From: Arachnia propionica
Lineage (GTDB): Bacteria > Actinomycetota > Actinomycetes > Propionibacteriales > Propionibacteriaceae
Length of the DNA stretch: 64,000 nucleotides
Direction: 5' to 3'
NCBI RefSeq assembly: GCF_003932785.1
Contig: NZ_RQYT01000005.1
Span: 62,001 to 126,000, forward strand
Shown: positions 1 to 12,117 of the stretch, piece by piece
How the letters are laid out: each line of letters opens with the position of its first letter
Numbering within the stretch: position 1 is the first letter of the stretch
Position numbers and translations under genes: made by a program
Notes under the pieces: generated by a model
Databases searched by the model: none
The model's input: only the letters and a program-made list of their open reading frames with translations
Told to the model about the DNA's origin: nothing

Positions 1-2
1 CC

Positions 3-422
3 GGTGGCGTCGACTCCGCCGCCCTGTACCCGCCGAAGAAGTTCTTCGGCGCCGCCCGCAACATCGAGAACGGCGGTTCGCTGACGATCCTCGCCACGGC
101 CCTCATCGAGACGGGGTCGCGCATGGACGAGGTCATCTTCGAGGAGTTCAAGGGCACCGGCAACATGGAGTTGCGTCTGGCCCGCCAGCTGGCGGACAAG
201 CGGATCTTCCCCGCGATCGACGTGGACGCCTCGGGGACGCGCCGCGAGGACCTCCTCCTCGGCCGTGACGAGCTCAACATCATCTGGAAGTTGCGTCGTG
301 CCCTCTCCGGCCTGGACGACCAGGCCGCGTTGGAGACGCTGCTGGCGAGGATGCGCAAGACGCAGAACAATCACGAGTTCCTGCTCAGCGTCCTCAAGAC
401 CACGCCTGCCCAGGACGGCTGA
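3..422 (+). CDS. rho: Transcription termination factor Rho, C-terminal part (5' truncated by window edge)
   Basis: Only the last 139 codons are present, and the frame is open from the first bases of the window. The visible residues are the C-terminal RecA-type ATPase/translocase segment of Rho: the motif [18 protein letters not shown], then [14 protein letters not shown] and the end region [14 protein letters not shown], all highly conserved. Rho is a hexameric RNA-dependent ATPase that ends transcription of untranslated RNA. The downstream order rho-rpmE-prfA-prmC is common in Actinobacteria and supports the call. No intrinsic terminator hairpin is visible between this gene and rpmE. Confidence 0.96.
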   Translation, partial: GGVDSAALYPPKKFFGAARNIENGGSLTILATALIETGSRMDEVIFEEFKGTGNMELRLARQLADKRIFPAIDVDASGTRREDLLLGRDELNIIWKLRRALSGLDDQAALETLLARMRKTQNNHEFLLSVLKTTPAQDG

Positions 423-426
423 CCGT

Positions 427-455
427 TTGGTTCCCAGCCCTCCCGCTGGCAGAAT
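427..455 (+). promoter_or_regulatory. Promoter of rpmE
   Basis: TTGGTT (427-432), a 17-base spacer, and CAGAAT (450-455) sit just after the rho stop codon. A leader of about 70 bases follows, with an AGGAGA ribosome-binding site at 521-526. This suggests rpmE and the genes after it can be transcribed independently of rho. Matched by eye only. Confidence 0.5.
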
Positions 456-531
456 TGTCTTTTGTGCCGGTTCACGCCCGCATCACGTTCGCGTGAGGGC
501 GACCCGGGGAAACCACGAACAGGAGAAGACC

Positions 532-741
532 ATGAAGCAGGGAATCCATCCCGATTACGTCGAGACCACGGTGCACTGCACCTGCGGCAACACCTTCAGC
601 ACCCGCAGCACCGCCACGAAGGGGTCGCTGAGCGCCGATGTGTGCGCCGAGTGCCACCCGTTCTACACCGGCAAGCAGAAGATCCTCGACACCGGTGGCC
701 GCGTGGCCCGCTTCGAGCGGATGTACGCCAAGAAGAAGTGA
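532..741 (+). CDS. rpmE: 50S ribosomal protein L31 (zinc-binding C+ type)
   Basis: The product is 69 residues, the usual L31 length, and starts MKQGIHPDY, the family N-terminus. Four cysteines (C16, C18, C38, C41, in HCTCGN and VCAECH) are the zinc ligands of the C+ form of L31. Many actinobacteria carry a second, zinc-free L31 that replaces this one under Zur control when zinc is scarce; that paralogue is not in this window, although a Zur-type operon is (31-34 kb). The ATG at 532 is chosen because AGGAGA lies 5 bases upstream. A longer in-frame reading upstream is not L31-like. Confidence 0.97.
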   Translation: MKQGIHPDYVETTVHCTCGNTFSTRSTATKGSLSADVCAECHPFYTGKQKILDTGGRVARFERMYAKKK

Positions 742-750
742 CTCCACCCG

Positions 751-1815
751 GTGTTTGAGTCCGCTCTGCCGCTGGTCGAGGAGTTCGACCGGTTGGAATC
801 CCAGCTGGCGGATCCCGCCACGCATACCGACCCGGTGCTGATGCGCCGGGTCGGTCGGCGTTACGCGTCGTTGCGCCCGATCGTCGAGACACTCGCAGCG
901 CATCGCAGCATCGCCGCGGACCTTGAGGCCGCCAAGGAACTGGCCCAGCTGGATGACGGCTTCCACGATGAGGTGGCCGAGTTGCAGGAGCGCCTCGACG
1001 AGGTGACGGCCAGGCTGACCCGCCTACTGGCCCCGAGGGATCCCAACGACGACGCCGATGCCATCCTCGAGATCAAGTCCGGGGAGGGCGGCGAGGAGTC
1101 CGCGCTGTTCGCGGGGGACCTGCTGCGGATGTATCAGCGCTATGCCGAATCGGTGGGCTGGGGCGTCGAGGTGATGGACGCCCAGAACACCGATCTCGGG
1201 GGGTTCAAGACCGTCACCATCGCGGTGAAGGGAGTGGCCGTCGAAGGGGTGGGGCCGTACGGGCGCCTCAAATTCGAGGGTGGGGTGCACCGCGTGCAAC
1301 GGGTCCCCGTGACGGAGACACAGGGACGCATCCACACCTCCGCCGCAGGGGTCCTCGTCTCCCCGGACGTCGAGGCGGAGGAAATCGAGATCAACGACCA
1401 GGACCTCAGGATCGACGTCTTCCGGGCCTCCGGTCCGGGCGGACAGGGGGTCAACACGACGGACTCCGCCGTGCGGATCACCCATCTGCCCTCGGGGGTG
1501 GTGGTGAGCTGCCAGAACGAACGCTCCCAACTCCAGAACAGGGAACAGGCGATGCGGATGCTGCGTTCCCGTCTCGCCGCGATCGCAGAGGCTCAGGCCG
1601 CCGAGGCGGCGTCGCAGGCCCGCAGATCCCAAGTGCGCACTGTGGACCGCTCCGAGCGGATCCGGACCTACAACTTCCCCGAGAACCGCTTCGCCGACCA
1701 CCGGATCGGCTTCAAGGCCCACAATCTCGACCTCGTGCTCCAGGGGGCGCTCACCCCTGTCCTCGACGCTCTGGCCGAGGCCGACCTGGCCGAGCGGCTC
1801 GGCACCGCCCGGTGA
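751..1815 (+). CDS. prfA: Peptide chain release factor 1
   Basis: RF1 reads UAA and UAG stop codons in the ribosomal A site and triggers hydrolysis of peptidyl-tRNA. The product of 354 residues matches the family. The stop-codon-reading tripeptide appears as PVT in [13 protein letters not shown], and the catalytic GGQ loop ([15 protein letters not shown]) is at about residues 228-232. The C-terminal [12 protein letters not shown] segment is conserved. The start is a GTG 9 bases after the rpmE stop. The gene's stop overlaps the prmC start, fitting translational coupling: PrmC methylates the glutamine of GGQ in this very protein. Confidence 0.97.
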   Translation: MFESALPLVEEFDRLESQLADPATHTDPVLMRRVGRRYASLRPIVETLAAHRSIAADLEAAKELAQLDDGFHDEVAELQERLDEVTARLTRLLAPRDPNDDADAILEIKSGEGGEESALFAGDLLRMYQRYAESVGWGVEVMDAQNTDLGGFKTVTIAVKGVAVEGVGPYGRLKFEGGVHRVQRVPVTETQGRIHTSAAGVLVSPDVEAEEIEINDQDLRIDVFRASGPGGQGVNTTDSAVRITHLPSGVVVSCQNERSQLQNREQAMRMLRSRLAAIAEAQAAEAASQARRSQVRTVDRSERIRTYNFPENRFADHRIGFKAHNLDLVLQGALTPVLDALAEADLAERLGTAR

Positions 1816-2666
1816 ACGGCGTGATGCGGGCCTGGGACGTGGTGCTGGAGGTCGCGGAGCAGCTGGCACTGGCGCAGGTGACGAGCCCCATGGCGGATGC
1901 CCGCTGGCTGGTGTGTCACGCCCTCGACTGCGACGGCGCAGCGCTGGTGCTGCACTCCGTGGACGACGGGCGACGTTCGGCGATCGACACGTTGGTTGCA
2001 CGGAGGATGGCCGGGGAGCCGGTGCAGCACATCACGGGAGCCGCTGCCTTCCGCTACGGCGAGGTGGCGGTCGGTCCCGGAGTCTTCATTCCCCGACCCG
2101 AGACCGAACTGCTCGTCGATCTGGTGCTCGACGAGCTCTCCTCCCGGCCCGAGGGGCAGCGGGTCGTCGAGCTCTGCGCCGGCTCGGGCGCCATCACGAG
2201 GAGTCTCGCGACGGAACGCGGTGGTCTTCTCCTGCACGCCGTCGAGAGGTCCGAGGCGGCGTGGCCGTGGCTGCAGCGCAACCTCGCCGGGCTCGACGTC
2301 GACATCCGCCTCGGTGACATGGCCGAGGCGTTCCACGACCTCGACGGCCGGGTCGACGTCGTCGTGGTCAACCCGCCCTACGTCCCGGAGGGGCTCAAGG
2401 ACAGCCTCCCGCGCGAGATCGCCTCAGACCCGGAGGAGGCCGTGTTCTCGGGCCCCGACGGCCTCGATGCCATCCGGGTGGTGCGCCGGGTGGCGTTGCG
2501 CCTGCTCCGCCCCGGCGGCCTGCTCGCCCTCGAGCATGATGAATCCCATGGCGAGGCCATGGCGACGTTGTTCGCGCCGCCGCAGTTCGAGTCGCCACGC
2601 GTCGTGACGGACCTCGCGGGCCGACCCCGTCACTGCCTCACCAGACGTGGCAGGATGGGCGGGTGA
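1812..2666 (+). CDS. prmC: Release factor glutamine N5-methyltransferase
   Basis: PrmC (HemK) transfers a methyl group from S-adenosylmethionine to the GGQ glutamine of release factors. The product is 284 residues. The N-terminal helical substrate-binding region is followed by a Rossmann methyltransferase core with the SAM loop ELCAGSGAI and the signature NPPYVPEG (residues 187-194). It starts with a GTG that overlaps the prfA TGA (GTGA), so the two are probably translated together. The gene order with prfA and the tsaC-like gene is the usual bacterial one. Confidence 0.96.
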   Translation: MNGVMRAWDVVLEVAEQLALAQVTSPMADARWLVCHALDCDGAALVLHSVDDGRRSAIDTLVARRMAGEPVQHITGAAAFRYGEVAVGPGVFIPRPETELLVDLVLDELSSRPEGQRVVELCAGSGAITRSLATERGGLLLHAVERSEAAWPWLQRNLAGLDVDIRLGDMAEAFHDLDGRVDVVVVNPPYVPEGLKDSLPREIASDPEEAVFSGPDGLDAIRVVRRVALRLLRPGGLLALEHDESHGEAMATLFAPPQFESPRVVTDLAGRPRHCLTRRGRMGG

Positions 2667-3316
2667 ACGAAACCGGGTCCCAGATGTTCTCCCTCGCAAC
2701 CGACAAGGCTTCCGCCCTCGAGGCGGCTCGTGAAGCAGTGCTTCGTGGTGAGTGCGTCGTGTTGCCGACGGACACCGTCTACGGGATCGGTGCGGGGGCG
2801 TTCAACCCCGAGGCCGTGGGTCGGCTCCTCGAGGCGAAGCAGCGGGGCAGGGACATGCCGGTCCCGGTCCTCATCGCCGAGTCCACCATGCTCCCGGCGC
2901 TGACCGCAGGGATCCCCGAGGCCGCCACGACGCTCATCGAACGCTTCTGGCCAGGCGCCCTGACCATCATCCTCGAGGCGCAACGCGCCCTCACCCTGGA
3001 CCTCGGCGACGCCGAGGGCACCGTCGCGGTCCGCGTCCCGGCCCATGACGACGCCCGGGACCTGCTGCGTCGGACGGGACCGCTCGCCGTCAGCTCAGCC
3101 AACATCTCGGGCTCGCCCGCCGCCACCACCGCCGAGGAGGCCAGGGCAATGCTGCAGGATGCCGTCGCGGTCTACCTCGACGGGGGAGAGGCGGCCGGGG
3201 GAGCGGCATCGACCATCGTCGACTTCACCGTGGAGGAACAGGGTCGGGTGCTCCGCGAGGGGGCCATCAGCGTCGAGGACCTCCGGGAACTCCTCCCGGA
3301 CATCCAGGTCGTCTGA
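2663..3316 (+). CDS. tsaC: L-threonylcarbamoyladenylate synthase (Sua5/YciO/YrdC family)
   Basis: This enzyme makes threonylcarbamoyl-AMP from threonine, bicarbonate and ATP, the first step of t6A37 modification of ANN-decoding tRNAs. The 217-residue product shows the YrdC core motifs PTDTVYG (residues 35-41) and SSANISGSPA. It is a single YrdC domain with a short C-terminal extension and no full Sua5 domain. The GTG start overlaps the prmC stop (GTGA). A CAGGAT hexamer ends 6 bases before the GTG, so an additional leaderless internal promoter is possible but weak. Confidence 0.93.
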   Translation: MNETGSQMFSLATDKASALEAAREAVLRGECVVLPTDTVYGIGAGAFNPEAVGRLLEAKQRGRDMPVPVLIAESTMLPALTAGIPEAATTLIERFWPGALTIILEAQRALTLDLGDAEGTVAVRVPAHDDARDLLRRTGPLAVSSANISGSPAATTAEEARAMLQDAVAVYLDGGEAAGGAASTIVDFTVEEQGRVLREGAISVEDLRELLPDIQVV

Positions 3317-4428
3317 TGCGCGAGTACCTCCTCGTCCTCCTCGTCGCAGCGGCATCGACCTACCTGCTGGCCGGTCTGTGCCGACAGCTGGCCGTGCGAT
3401 GGGACGTCATCGCGCAGGTCCGCACCCGCGACGTGCACACCCGCCCCGTACCGTACTTCGGTGGGATCGCGATGCTGGGTGGACTGGCCGTCAGCCTGTT
3501 GCTCGCCGTCCAGATGCCCTTCCTCTCGCGCTTCGCCAACGTCGGATATGACGCGGGGGTGGTTCTTCTCGCCGGCGGGGTGATCTGCCTCGTCGGGGTG
3601 CTCGACGACAAGTACGACCTGCCCGCCCTGGTCAAGTTCGGCGGCCAGGTGCTGGCCGCGGGGATCGCCGTTCTCGGTGGTGTGCGCATCTTCTGGATCC
3701 CGTTGCCGAACGCCGTGTTCAGCCTGGACGACGCGACGTCGATCCTCATCACGGTCTTCTTCATCGCCCTGTGCGCCAATGCCGTCAACTTCGTCGACGG
3801 TCTCGACGGGCTGGCCGCCGGGGTCGTCGCGATCGGGGCGGGGGCGTTCTTCGCCTACTCGTATGTGCTCGCCTACGAGCAGGAACTCAGCCGCGCCACG
3901 ACGGCGAGCCTCCTCACAGCGGCCACGGTGGGCGTCTGCATCGGCTTCCTCGGACACAACTTCCAGCCCGCCCGGATGTTCATGGGCGACTCGGGGGCGA
4001 TGCTGTTGGGGTTCCTCATGGCGATGAGTGCCGTCTCGTTCACGGGACAGGTTGATCCGAGCGCCCTCAGTGACAAGCCGGGCGACGTGTGGCCGGCCGT
4101 GCTGCCCATCCTCCTGCCCTTCGCCACCCTGTTCCTGCCCATGGTGGACCTGGTCCTCGCCTACATCCGACGCACGGCCCGCGGCCAGCACTGGTTCGTG
4201 GCCGACAAGCAGCACCTGCACCACCGTCTCATGGCCCGGGGCTACAGCCATCGCGGGGCGGTTCTCATCCTCTACGCCTGGACCGCGATCGTCGCCGGTG
4301 GCCTCGTTTGCACGGTGCTGCTGAACCATCCGGCGACGTGGTGGGGGCTGGCGGTCGCCACGACGCTGTTGCTCGTGGTCACCTTCGTGTCCCACCGAGT
4401 GACGAAGGCGGACGCCCATGCCTCGTGA
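3316..4428 (+). CDS. wecA: Polyprenyl-phosphate GlcNAc-1-phosphate transferase (WecA/MraY superfamily)
   Basis: This is a polytopic membrane enzyme that transfers a sugar-1-phosphate, usually GlcNAc-1-P, from the UDP-sugar to undecaprenyl or decaprenyl phosphate, starting synthesis of cell-wall glycopolymers. The product is 370 residues with about ten hydrophobic segments. Family motifs include the Asp pair in GVLDDKYDL, then NAVNFVDGLDGLAAG, MGDSGAMLLG and the cytosolic histidine motif QHLHHRL near residue 300. It starts at an ATG overlapping the tsaC stop by one base. In actinobacteria this gene commonly precedes the ATP synthase operon, as here. Confidence 0.93.
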   Translation: MREYLLVLLVAAASTYLLAGLCRQLAVRWDVIAQVRTRDVHTRPVPYFGGIAMLGGLAVSLLLAVQMPFLSRFANVGYDAGVVLLAGGVICLVGVLDDKYDLPALVKFGGQVLAAGIAVLGGVRIFWIPLPNAVFSLDDATSILITVFFIALCANAVNFVDGLDGLAAGVVAIGAGAFFAYSYVLAYEQELSRATTASLLTAATVGVCIGFLGHNFQPARMFMGDSGAMLLGFLMAMSAVSFTGQVDPSALSDKPGDVWPAVLPILLPFATLFLPMVDLVLAYIRRTARGQHWFVADKQHLHHRLMARGYSHRGAVLILYAWTAIVAGGLVCTVLLNHPATWWGLAVATTLLLVVTFVSHRVTKADAHAS

Positions 4429-4855
4429 ACGTCGGGTCACCGGGGCGACGCGACGGGCCAGACAGATGATGATCGGCGGTCTCGTGTCGGGCCACGCACT
4501 GGGGTTGGCCGTGTGTGGGCTGGCGCTCACGGCGGGATCCGAGGCGCTCATGGGGGCTCTCCTCGGTTTCGCCGCCGTCGTCATCTTCTTCTCCGTCGGG
4601 CAGGCCATCGAGGTGGTGGCCTGCGAACTCGATCCGGTGCAGGGGCTCGGACTCGTGCTGGCCAGTTACGCACTGCGGGTGACGGGCATCGGAGCGGGGC
4701 TGTGGTACCTCTTGGGACATCCCGCCATCGGGCCGGCGATCGACCCCGGCTGGTTGGCTGCCGCGGTCATCGCCACCGTCCTGGCCTGGACCACCGGAGT
4801 GGTCGTCACCGCCGCCCGACAACGGGTCCCGATCTACGATGCCCACGACGAGTGA
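4418..4855 (+). CDS. Four-helix membrane protein, AtpI-like, upstream of ATP synthase
   Basis: The 145-residue product has a short basic N-terminus (RRVTGATRRARQ) and four predicted transmembrane segments, with no catalytic motif. It overlaps the end of wecA by 11 bases and lies just before the ATP synthase operon. Small AtpI-type proteins at this position are thought to help c-ring assembly or Mg2+ supply, but sequence resemblance is too loose to assign a function with certainty. The ATG at 4418 is the only start that gives a full first helix. Confidence 0.7.
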   Translation: MPRERRVTGATRRARQMMIGGLVSGHALGLAVCGLALTAGSEALMGALLGFAAVVIFFSVGQAIEVVACELDPVQGLGLVLASYALRVTGIGAGLWYLLGHPAIGPAIDPGWLAAAVIATVLAWTTGVVVTAARQRVPIYDAHDE

Positions 4856-4874
4856 GGGGCGCCCACGCCCGGGT

Positions 4875-4903
4875 GTGAGACCGGCGGGATTTTCCGCTAG
4901 GCT
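4875..4903 (+). promoter_or_regulatory. Promoter of the ATP synthase operon
   Basis: GTGAGA (4875-4880), a 17-base spacer and TAGGCT (4898-4903), with the ATG of the first atp gene 10 bases after the -10. Transcription would start only a few bases before the start codon, so the mRNA is almost leaderless. No Shine-Dalgarno sequence is visible. Confidence 0.55.
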
Positions 4904-4913
4904 CACTCCCGAC

Positions 4914-5138
4914 ATGGGCAGCAGACCAGAGACCGAGGACAAGTCCGCGCAGCGTGGCAGCACCGAAGACGGCATGGTCGTGCTCAGTTACATCCTCGCC
5001 GGACTGCTCTTCTACGGAGGGCTCGGCTGGCTGGGAGATCACTACTGGAAGACTTCGTGGTTGCTGCCACTCGGCCTCATCCTGGGGCTCGTGACCAGCA
5101 TCTACATGATCATCAAGAGATACGGGAGCGGCGCGTGA
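4914..5138 (+). CDS. atpI: AtpZ/AtpI-family small membrane protein of the F0F1 operon
   Basis: The 74-residue product has a polar N-terminus (GSRPETEDKSAQ) and two transmembrane hairpin helices, with the family pattern GLGWLGDHYWKTSW between them. Members are encoded at the head of atp operons and are linked to c-ring assembly or Mg2+/Ca2+ handling. The ATG at 4914 is chosen because it follows a TAGGCT -10 element by 10 bases; a start at 4839 would add 25 arginine/proline-rich residues overlapping the previous gene. Its TGA overlaps the GTG of atpB. Confidence 0.78.
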   Translation: MGSRPETEDKSAQRGSTEDGMVVLSYILAGLLFYGGLGWLGDHYWKTSWLLPLGLILGLVTSIYMIIKRYGSGA

Positions 5139-5938
5139 TCCCTTGGCATCTTCCGCTGGAGAGCGGCCCTGACGGTGGGTACACCCCTCCGAGTGTCAAC
5201 GACTTCATCTTCGACACCCCGGTCATCCCCGGCACCCCCATCTGGATGAACAAGCCCTTCTGGCAGGCGGTCATCGGGGCGTTGCTCGTGATCGCGCTGT
5301 GGTGGTTCGCCTCCCGCAGGCTCCAGCTCAAGCCCACGAAGCGGCAGTTCTTCGCGGAGTACCTCTACGACTTCGTGCGCAACGGCATCGCCCGCGACAT
5401 CCTCCACTCCGACTACAGGCGCTTCCTGCCCTACCTGCTGGGGCTGTTCTCGTTCCTGCTGGTCAACAACTGGTTCGGCGAGTTCTTCCTGTTCATGCTC
5501 CCGACCTTCAGCAACGTCGGCTTCGCCTACGGGCTGGCCTTCCTGTCCTGGTGCGTCTACGTCGGCGCGGGCTTCCAGAAGTTCGGGATGGGCTTCCTGA
5601 AGAAGGCCCTCATCCCCGAGGGGGTCCCGCCCTACCTGCTGCCGCTCATCATCCCGCTGGAGTTCCTCGCCACCTTCATCACGCGGCCCATCACGCTGGC
5701 CCTGCGTCTGTTCGCCAACATGTTCGCGGGCCACCTCGTCGTGCTCGTCTTCGTCGTCGGTGGGTCGTTCCTGCTGACCTACCAGAACAACCTGTTCTTC
5801 AACATCTCGGGTGGGGTGTCGGTGGCCTTCAGCTTCGCCATCCTCTTCCTCGAGCTGTTCATCGGGGCCCTCCAGGCCTACATCTTCACAGTCCTCACCG
5901 CCCAGTACGTGTCCACCTCGATCTCCGAGGCGCACTGA
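5135..5938 (+). CDS. atpB: F0 ATP synthase subunit a
   Basis: Subunit a forms the two proton half-channels against the c-ring in the membrane. The product of 267 residues has five to six transmembrane helices. The essential arginine lies in the motif LRLFANMFAGH (about R191). The C-terminal helix FLELFIGALQAYIFTVL is the usual family end. The start is a GTG overlapping the preceding stop (GTGA). The first about 40 residues are a polar N-terminal segment facing outside. Confidence 0.97.
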   Translation: MIPWHLPLESGPDGGYTPPSVNDFIFDTPVIPGTPIWMNKPFWQAVIGALLVIALWWFASRRLQLKPTKRQFFAEYLYDFVRNGIARDILHSDYRRFLPYLLGLFSFLLVNNWFGEFFLFMLPTFSNVGFAYGLAFLSWCVYVGAGFQKFGMGFLKKALIPEGVPPYLLPLIIPLEFLATFITRPITLALRLFANMFAGHLVVLVFVVGGSFLLTYQNNLFFNISGGVSVAFSFAILFLELFIGALQAYIFTVLTAQYVSTSISEAH

Positions 5939-5993
5939 CCCGCAATCCGACTCCTGGCCAATCCCGGTTCAGGAGCCATCCGAAAGGAACATC

Positions 5994-6218
5994 ATGCTGA
6001 CCCTCCTGGAAATCAACGGCTCGCTCAACATGATCGGCTACGCCATCGCGACCATCGCCCCGGCCCTTGGCGTGGCGTGGATCTTCGCGTCCGTCATCAA
6101 CGGCACCGCCCGTCAGCCTGAGGCCCGTGGCGCCATGATGAGCACCGCCTTCATCGGCTTCGCCGTGGTTGAGGCGCTCGCCATCATCGCCATCGCCCTC
6201 GCCTTCGTCCTGAAGTAA
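5994..6218 (+). CDS. atpE: F0 ATP synthase subunit c
   Basis: The 74-residue product is a hairpin of two hydrophobic helices joined by the polar loop ARQPEARG. The proton-binding carboxylate is E60 in FAVVEALAII. There is no extra Na+-binding glutamine pattern, so proton coupling is expected. The ATG at 5994 has an AAAGGA ribosome-binding site 6 bases upstream. The 55-base gap from atpB and the strong site fit the need for many copies of this subunit. Confidence 0.97.
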   Translation: MLTLLEINGSLNMIGYAIATIAPALGVAWIFASVINGTARQPEARGAMMSTAFIGFAVVEALAIIAIALAFVLK

Positions 6219-6226
6219 GGATCAGC

Positions 6227-6778
6227 GTGGTCCCCGTAGCAGGGGCGTTGCTCGAGTCCGGGATCGATCTCGGACCCCTTCTGCCCCATCACCTCTCCGA
6301 GGTCGTCGTCGGCATCATCCTGATGCTGCTGGTGTTCCTCGTCATGCGGAAGGCCGTGGTTCCGGCCTTCGAGAAGCTGTACGAGGAGCGTTACCAGCGC
6401 ATCGAGGGCGGGCTCCGTCGCGCCGAGCAGGCCGAGGCCAAGGCGGAGGCGGCTCTCGCCGAGTACAACGACCAGCTCGACTCCGCCCGCGAGGAGGCCG
6501 CTCGTATCCGCGAGGAGGCCAAGAACGCCAGTGCCCAGCTGTTGGCCGAGGCCAGGGAGAAGGCGGTCAAGGAATCCGACAGGATCCTCGCCGCCGGTCG
6601 TGCCCAGCTCGAGGCCGAGCGCTCCCAGCTCATGAGCGAGCTGAAGGGTGAGATCGGCGGCCTGGCCACCACGCTGGCCGGCAGGATCGTCGGCGAGTCC
6701 CTCACCGACGATGCACGTGCCAACCGCACGGTCGACCGTTTCCTCGCTGAACTCGAAGCGGCAGGAAGCGCCCGATGA
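6227..6778 (+). CDS. atpF: F0 ATP synthase subunit b
   Basis: This is the peripheral stalk subunit. The product is 183 residues: one N-terminal transmembrane helix (about residues 22-42, with VVVGIILMLLVFLVMRKAVV), then a long charged coiled coil rich in Ala, Glu and Arg. The C-terminal part binds delta. The GTG at 6227 follows the atpE stop by 8 bases; the stop overlaps the atpH start (ATGA). Confidence 0.95.
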   Translation: MVPVAGALLESGIDLGPLLPHHLSEVVVGIILMLLVFLVMRKAVVPAFEKLYEERYQRIEGGLRRAEQAEAKAEAALAEYNDQLDSAREEAARIREEAKNASAQLLAEAREKAVKESDRILAAGRAQLEAERSQLMSELKGEIGGLATTLAGRIVGESLTDDARANRTVDRFLAELEAAGSAR

Positions 6779-7566
6779 AGTCGCACGACGCCGCACTCAG
6801 CTCCTTCGACACCGTCGCTGACGCCACCCGTGTGGACGTGCGGGCCGCGGAAGAGCTGTTCGCCGTCGTCGACCTGCTCGAGGCCCAGCCTCCACTCCGG
6901 AGGTCGTTGTCGGATCCGTCGGCCACCCCCAAGGACCGGCAGGCCCTCGCGCGCAGGCTGTTCGACGGGCGGCTGTCCGCGTCGGCGCTCGCCCTCGTGG
7001 TCGAGATCGTCGCCCAGCCATGGCCGAGCGGTCGCACGCTCATGGAGGCCATTGAGCGGCAGGGTGTCCGCGGTCTGCTGCGCAACGCCCGTGAGGCCGG
7101 CGAACTGGAGCGCGTCCAGGAGGAGCTCAACCAGTTCGCCGGGACCATCAACGGCTCGCCCGAACTGGCCGATGCCCTGCGCAACCGGGGCCGGACACTC
7201 GACGATCGTCGCGCCCTCATCGCGCGGCTGCTCACCGGGAAGGCCTCCGGCACCACCTCGGTGCTGGCGAGCCGTGCGGCGGCGGCCCGGAAACGGACCG
7301 TCGCCCTGACCCTGGGGCACTACCTGTCCCTGGCGGCCGAACTGGCCCGGGAACGGATCGCGAGGATCGTCGTCGCCCGCCCACTCGATGCGGCGCGTAC
7401 CGAACGGCTCCGCAAGGCCCTCGAGGCGCAGGTGGGGGGCAAGGTCTTCCTCCAGTTCGAGATCGACCCGGCCGTCCTCGGCGGCATGAGCGTCACCCTC
7501 GGCTCCGACGTGTACGAATCCACCATCGCCGGGCGGCTCGAGGATGCCCGCCGGCAACTGAACTGA
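6775..7566 (+). CDS. atpH: F1 ATP synthase subunit delta
   Basis: Delta joins the b stalk to the top of the alpha3beta3 head. At 263 residues it is longer than the about 180-residue E. coli protein but normal for actinobacteria, where delta carries an extended N-terminal part. The C-terminal domain ends with the conserved PAVLGGMSVTLGSDVYESTIAGRL pattern. Start ATG overlaps the atpF stop. Confidence 0.94.
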   Translation: MKSHDAALSSFDTVADATRVDVRAAEELFAVVDLLEAQPPLRRSLSDPSATPKDRQALARRLFDGRLSASALALVVEIVAQPWPSGRTLMEAIERQGVRGLLRNAREAGELERVQEELNQFAGTINGSPELADALRNRGRTLDDRRALIARLLTGKASGTTSVLASRAAAARKRTVALTLGHYLSLAAELARERIARIVVARPLDAARTERLRKALEAQVGGKVFLQFEIDPAVLGGMSVTLGSDVYESTIAGRLEDARRQLN

Positions 7567-7599
7567 AAACTCCCAAGCGAGAAGCGAAAGTAGGACGCA

Positions 7600-9234
<1,635 letters not shown>

Positions 9235-9240
9235 TGACTC

Positions 9241-10149
9241 ATGGGTAGCAGCCTGCGGGAACTCAGGCAGCGACGGAACTCCGTCGCCACCACGAAGAAG
9301 ATCACCCGCGCCATGGAGCTGATCGCGGCCTCCCGCATCGTCAAGGCACAGCAGGTGGCGCGCGCCGCCATGCCGTACACGAACGCCCTGACGCATGCGG
9401 TGTCCGCGCTCGCGACCTACTCGGATGTCATCGAGCACCCGCTCCTCACGGACGTGACCCCGGCCCGTCGCTCGGCGATGCTGCTCATCACGGGCGACCG
9501 GGGCCTCGCCGGGGCCTACTCCGCCAACGTGATCCGGGCCGCGGAGCAGCTGAACACCAAGCTCGCCGACGAGGGCCAGGAAGTGGTCCAGTACATCACG
9601 GGCAACAAGGGTGTGGGCTACTTCGAGTTCCGCCACCGCGACATCGAACGGAGCTGGACCGGGTTCTCGATCGCGCCTGAGTACCGTCATGCCAAGGAGA
9701 TCGCCGACGTCCTCATCGAGAGGTTCCTGACCCCCTACGAGGAGGGCGGCGTCGACCAGATCCACGTCGTCAGCACCCGGTTCGTGTCCATGCTCACGCA
9801 GCAGGCGCAGGCGGTGCGGCTCCTGCCCCTCGTGGTGGAGGAATCCGATGACCCGGTGACCGACGACGACGAGTACCTGCCGTACTACGACTTCGAGCCC
9901 TCCGTGGAGAAGGTCCTCAATCAGGTCCTCCCGATGTATGTCGCGAATCGCATCTACACGGCCCTGCTCCAGTCGAGTGCCTCCGAGCTGGCGAGCCGTC
10001 AGCGTGCCATGAAGTCGGCCACCGACAACGCCCAGCAGCTCATCGAGCGCCTGACCCGCGAGGCCAACGCGGCCCGCCAGGCGGAGATCACCCAGGAAAT
10101 CACTGAAATCGTCGGTGGCGCCGCGGCGCTGTCCGAGTCAGCCGAATAA
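9241..10149 (+). CDS. atpG: F1 ATP synthase subunit gamma
   Basis: Gamma is the central rotating shaft. The product is 302 residues. The N-terminal helix LRELRQRRNSVATTKKITRAM and the C-terminal helix ASRQRAMKSATDNAQQLIERL form the antiparallel coiled coil, and ITGDRGLAGAYSAN is the middle signature. The acidic insertion around residues 200-215 (EESDDPVTDDDEYLP) is typical of actinobacterial gamma subunits. It starts 6 bases after the atpA stop. Confidence 0.97.
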   Translation: MGSSLRELRQRRNSVATTKKITRAMELIAASRIVKAQQVARAAMPYTNALTHAVSALATYSDVIEHPLLTDVTPARRSAMLLITGDRGLAGAYSANVIRAAEQLNTKLADEGQEVVQYITGNKGVGYFEFRHRDIERSWTGFSIAPEYRHAKEIADVLIERFLTPYEEGGVDQIHVVSTRFVSMLTQQAQAVRLLPLVVEESDDPVTDDDEYLPYYDFEPSVEKVLNQVLPMYVANRIYTALLQSSASELASRQRAMKSATDNAQQLIERLTREANAARQAEITQEITEIVGGAAALSESAE

Positions 10150-12026
<1,877 letters not shown>

Positions 12027-12044
12027 GAGGACTGGGATGACATC

Positions 12045-12080
12045 CGAGGGGTGGGTTCGCCGCGCGCGACCCGCCCCTCG
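12045..12080 (+). terminator. Hairpin after the atp operon, possible terminator
   Basis: A 12-bp stem (12045-12056 with 12069-12080, one G-T pair) encloses a 12-base loop, 18 bases after the atpC stop. There is no U-tract, so it is not a classical intrinsic terminator; it could be an mRNA 3' end barrier or a weak terminator. Confidence 0.45.
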
Positions 12081-12082
12081 AG

Positions 12083-12111
12083 TCGTCAGATCTCTGTGAT
12101 GCCGCTATCTT
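12083..12111 (+). promoter_or_regulatory. Promoter of the DUF2550 gene (leaderless)
   Basis: TCGTCA (12083-12088), a 17-base spacer and TATCTT (12106-12111). The ATG at 12118 begins 7 bases after the -10 element, so the mRNA probably starts at the A of the start codon. Confidence 0.6.
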
Positions 12112-12117
12112 GTGTCC

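Noticed and set aside
3172-4608. A long minus-strand open frame opposite wecA
   Set aside because: Low-complexity, charged composition and opposite to a clear membrane enzyme; no start signals.
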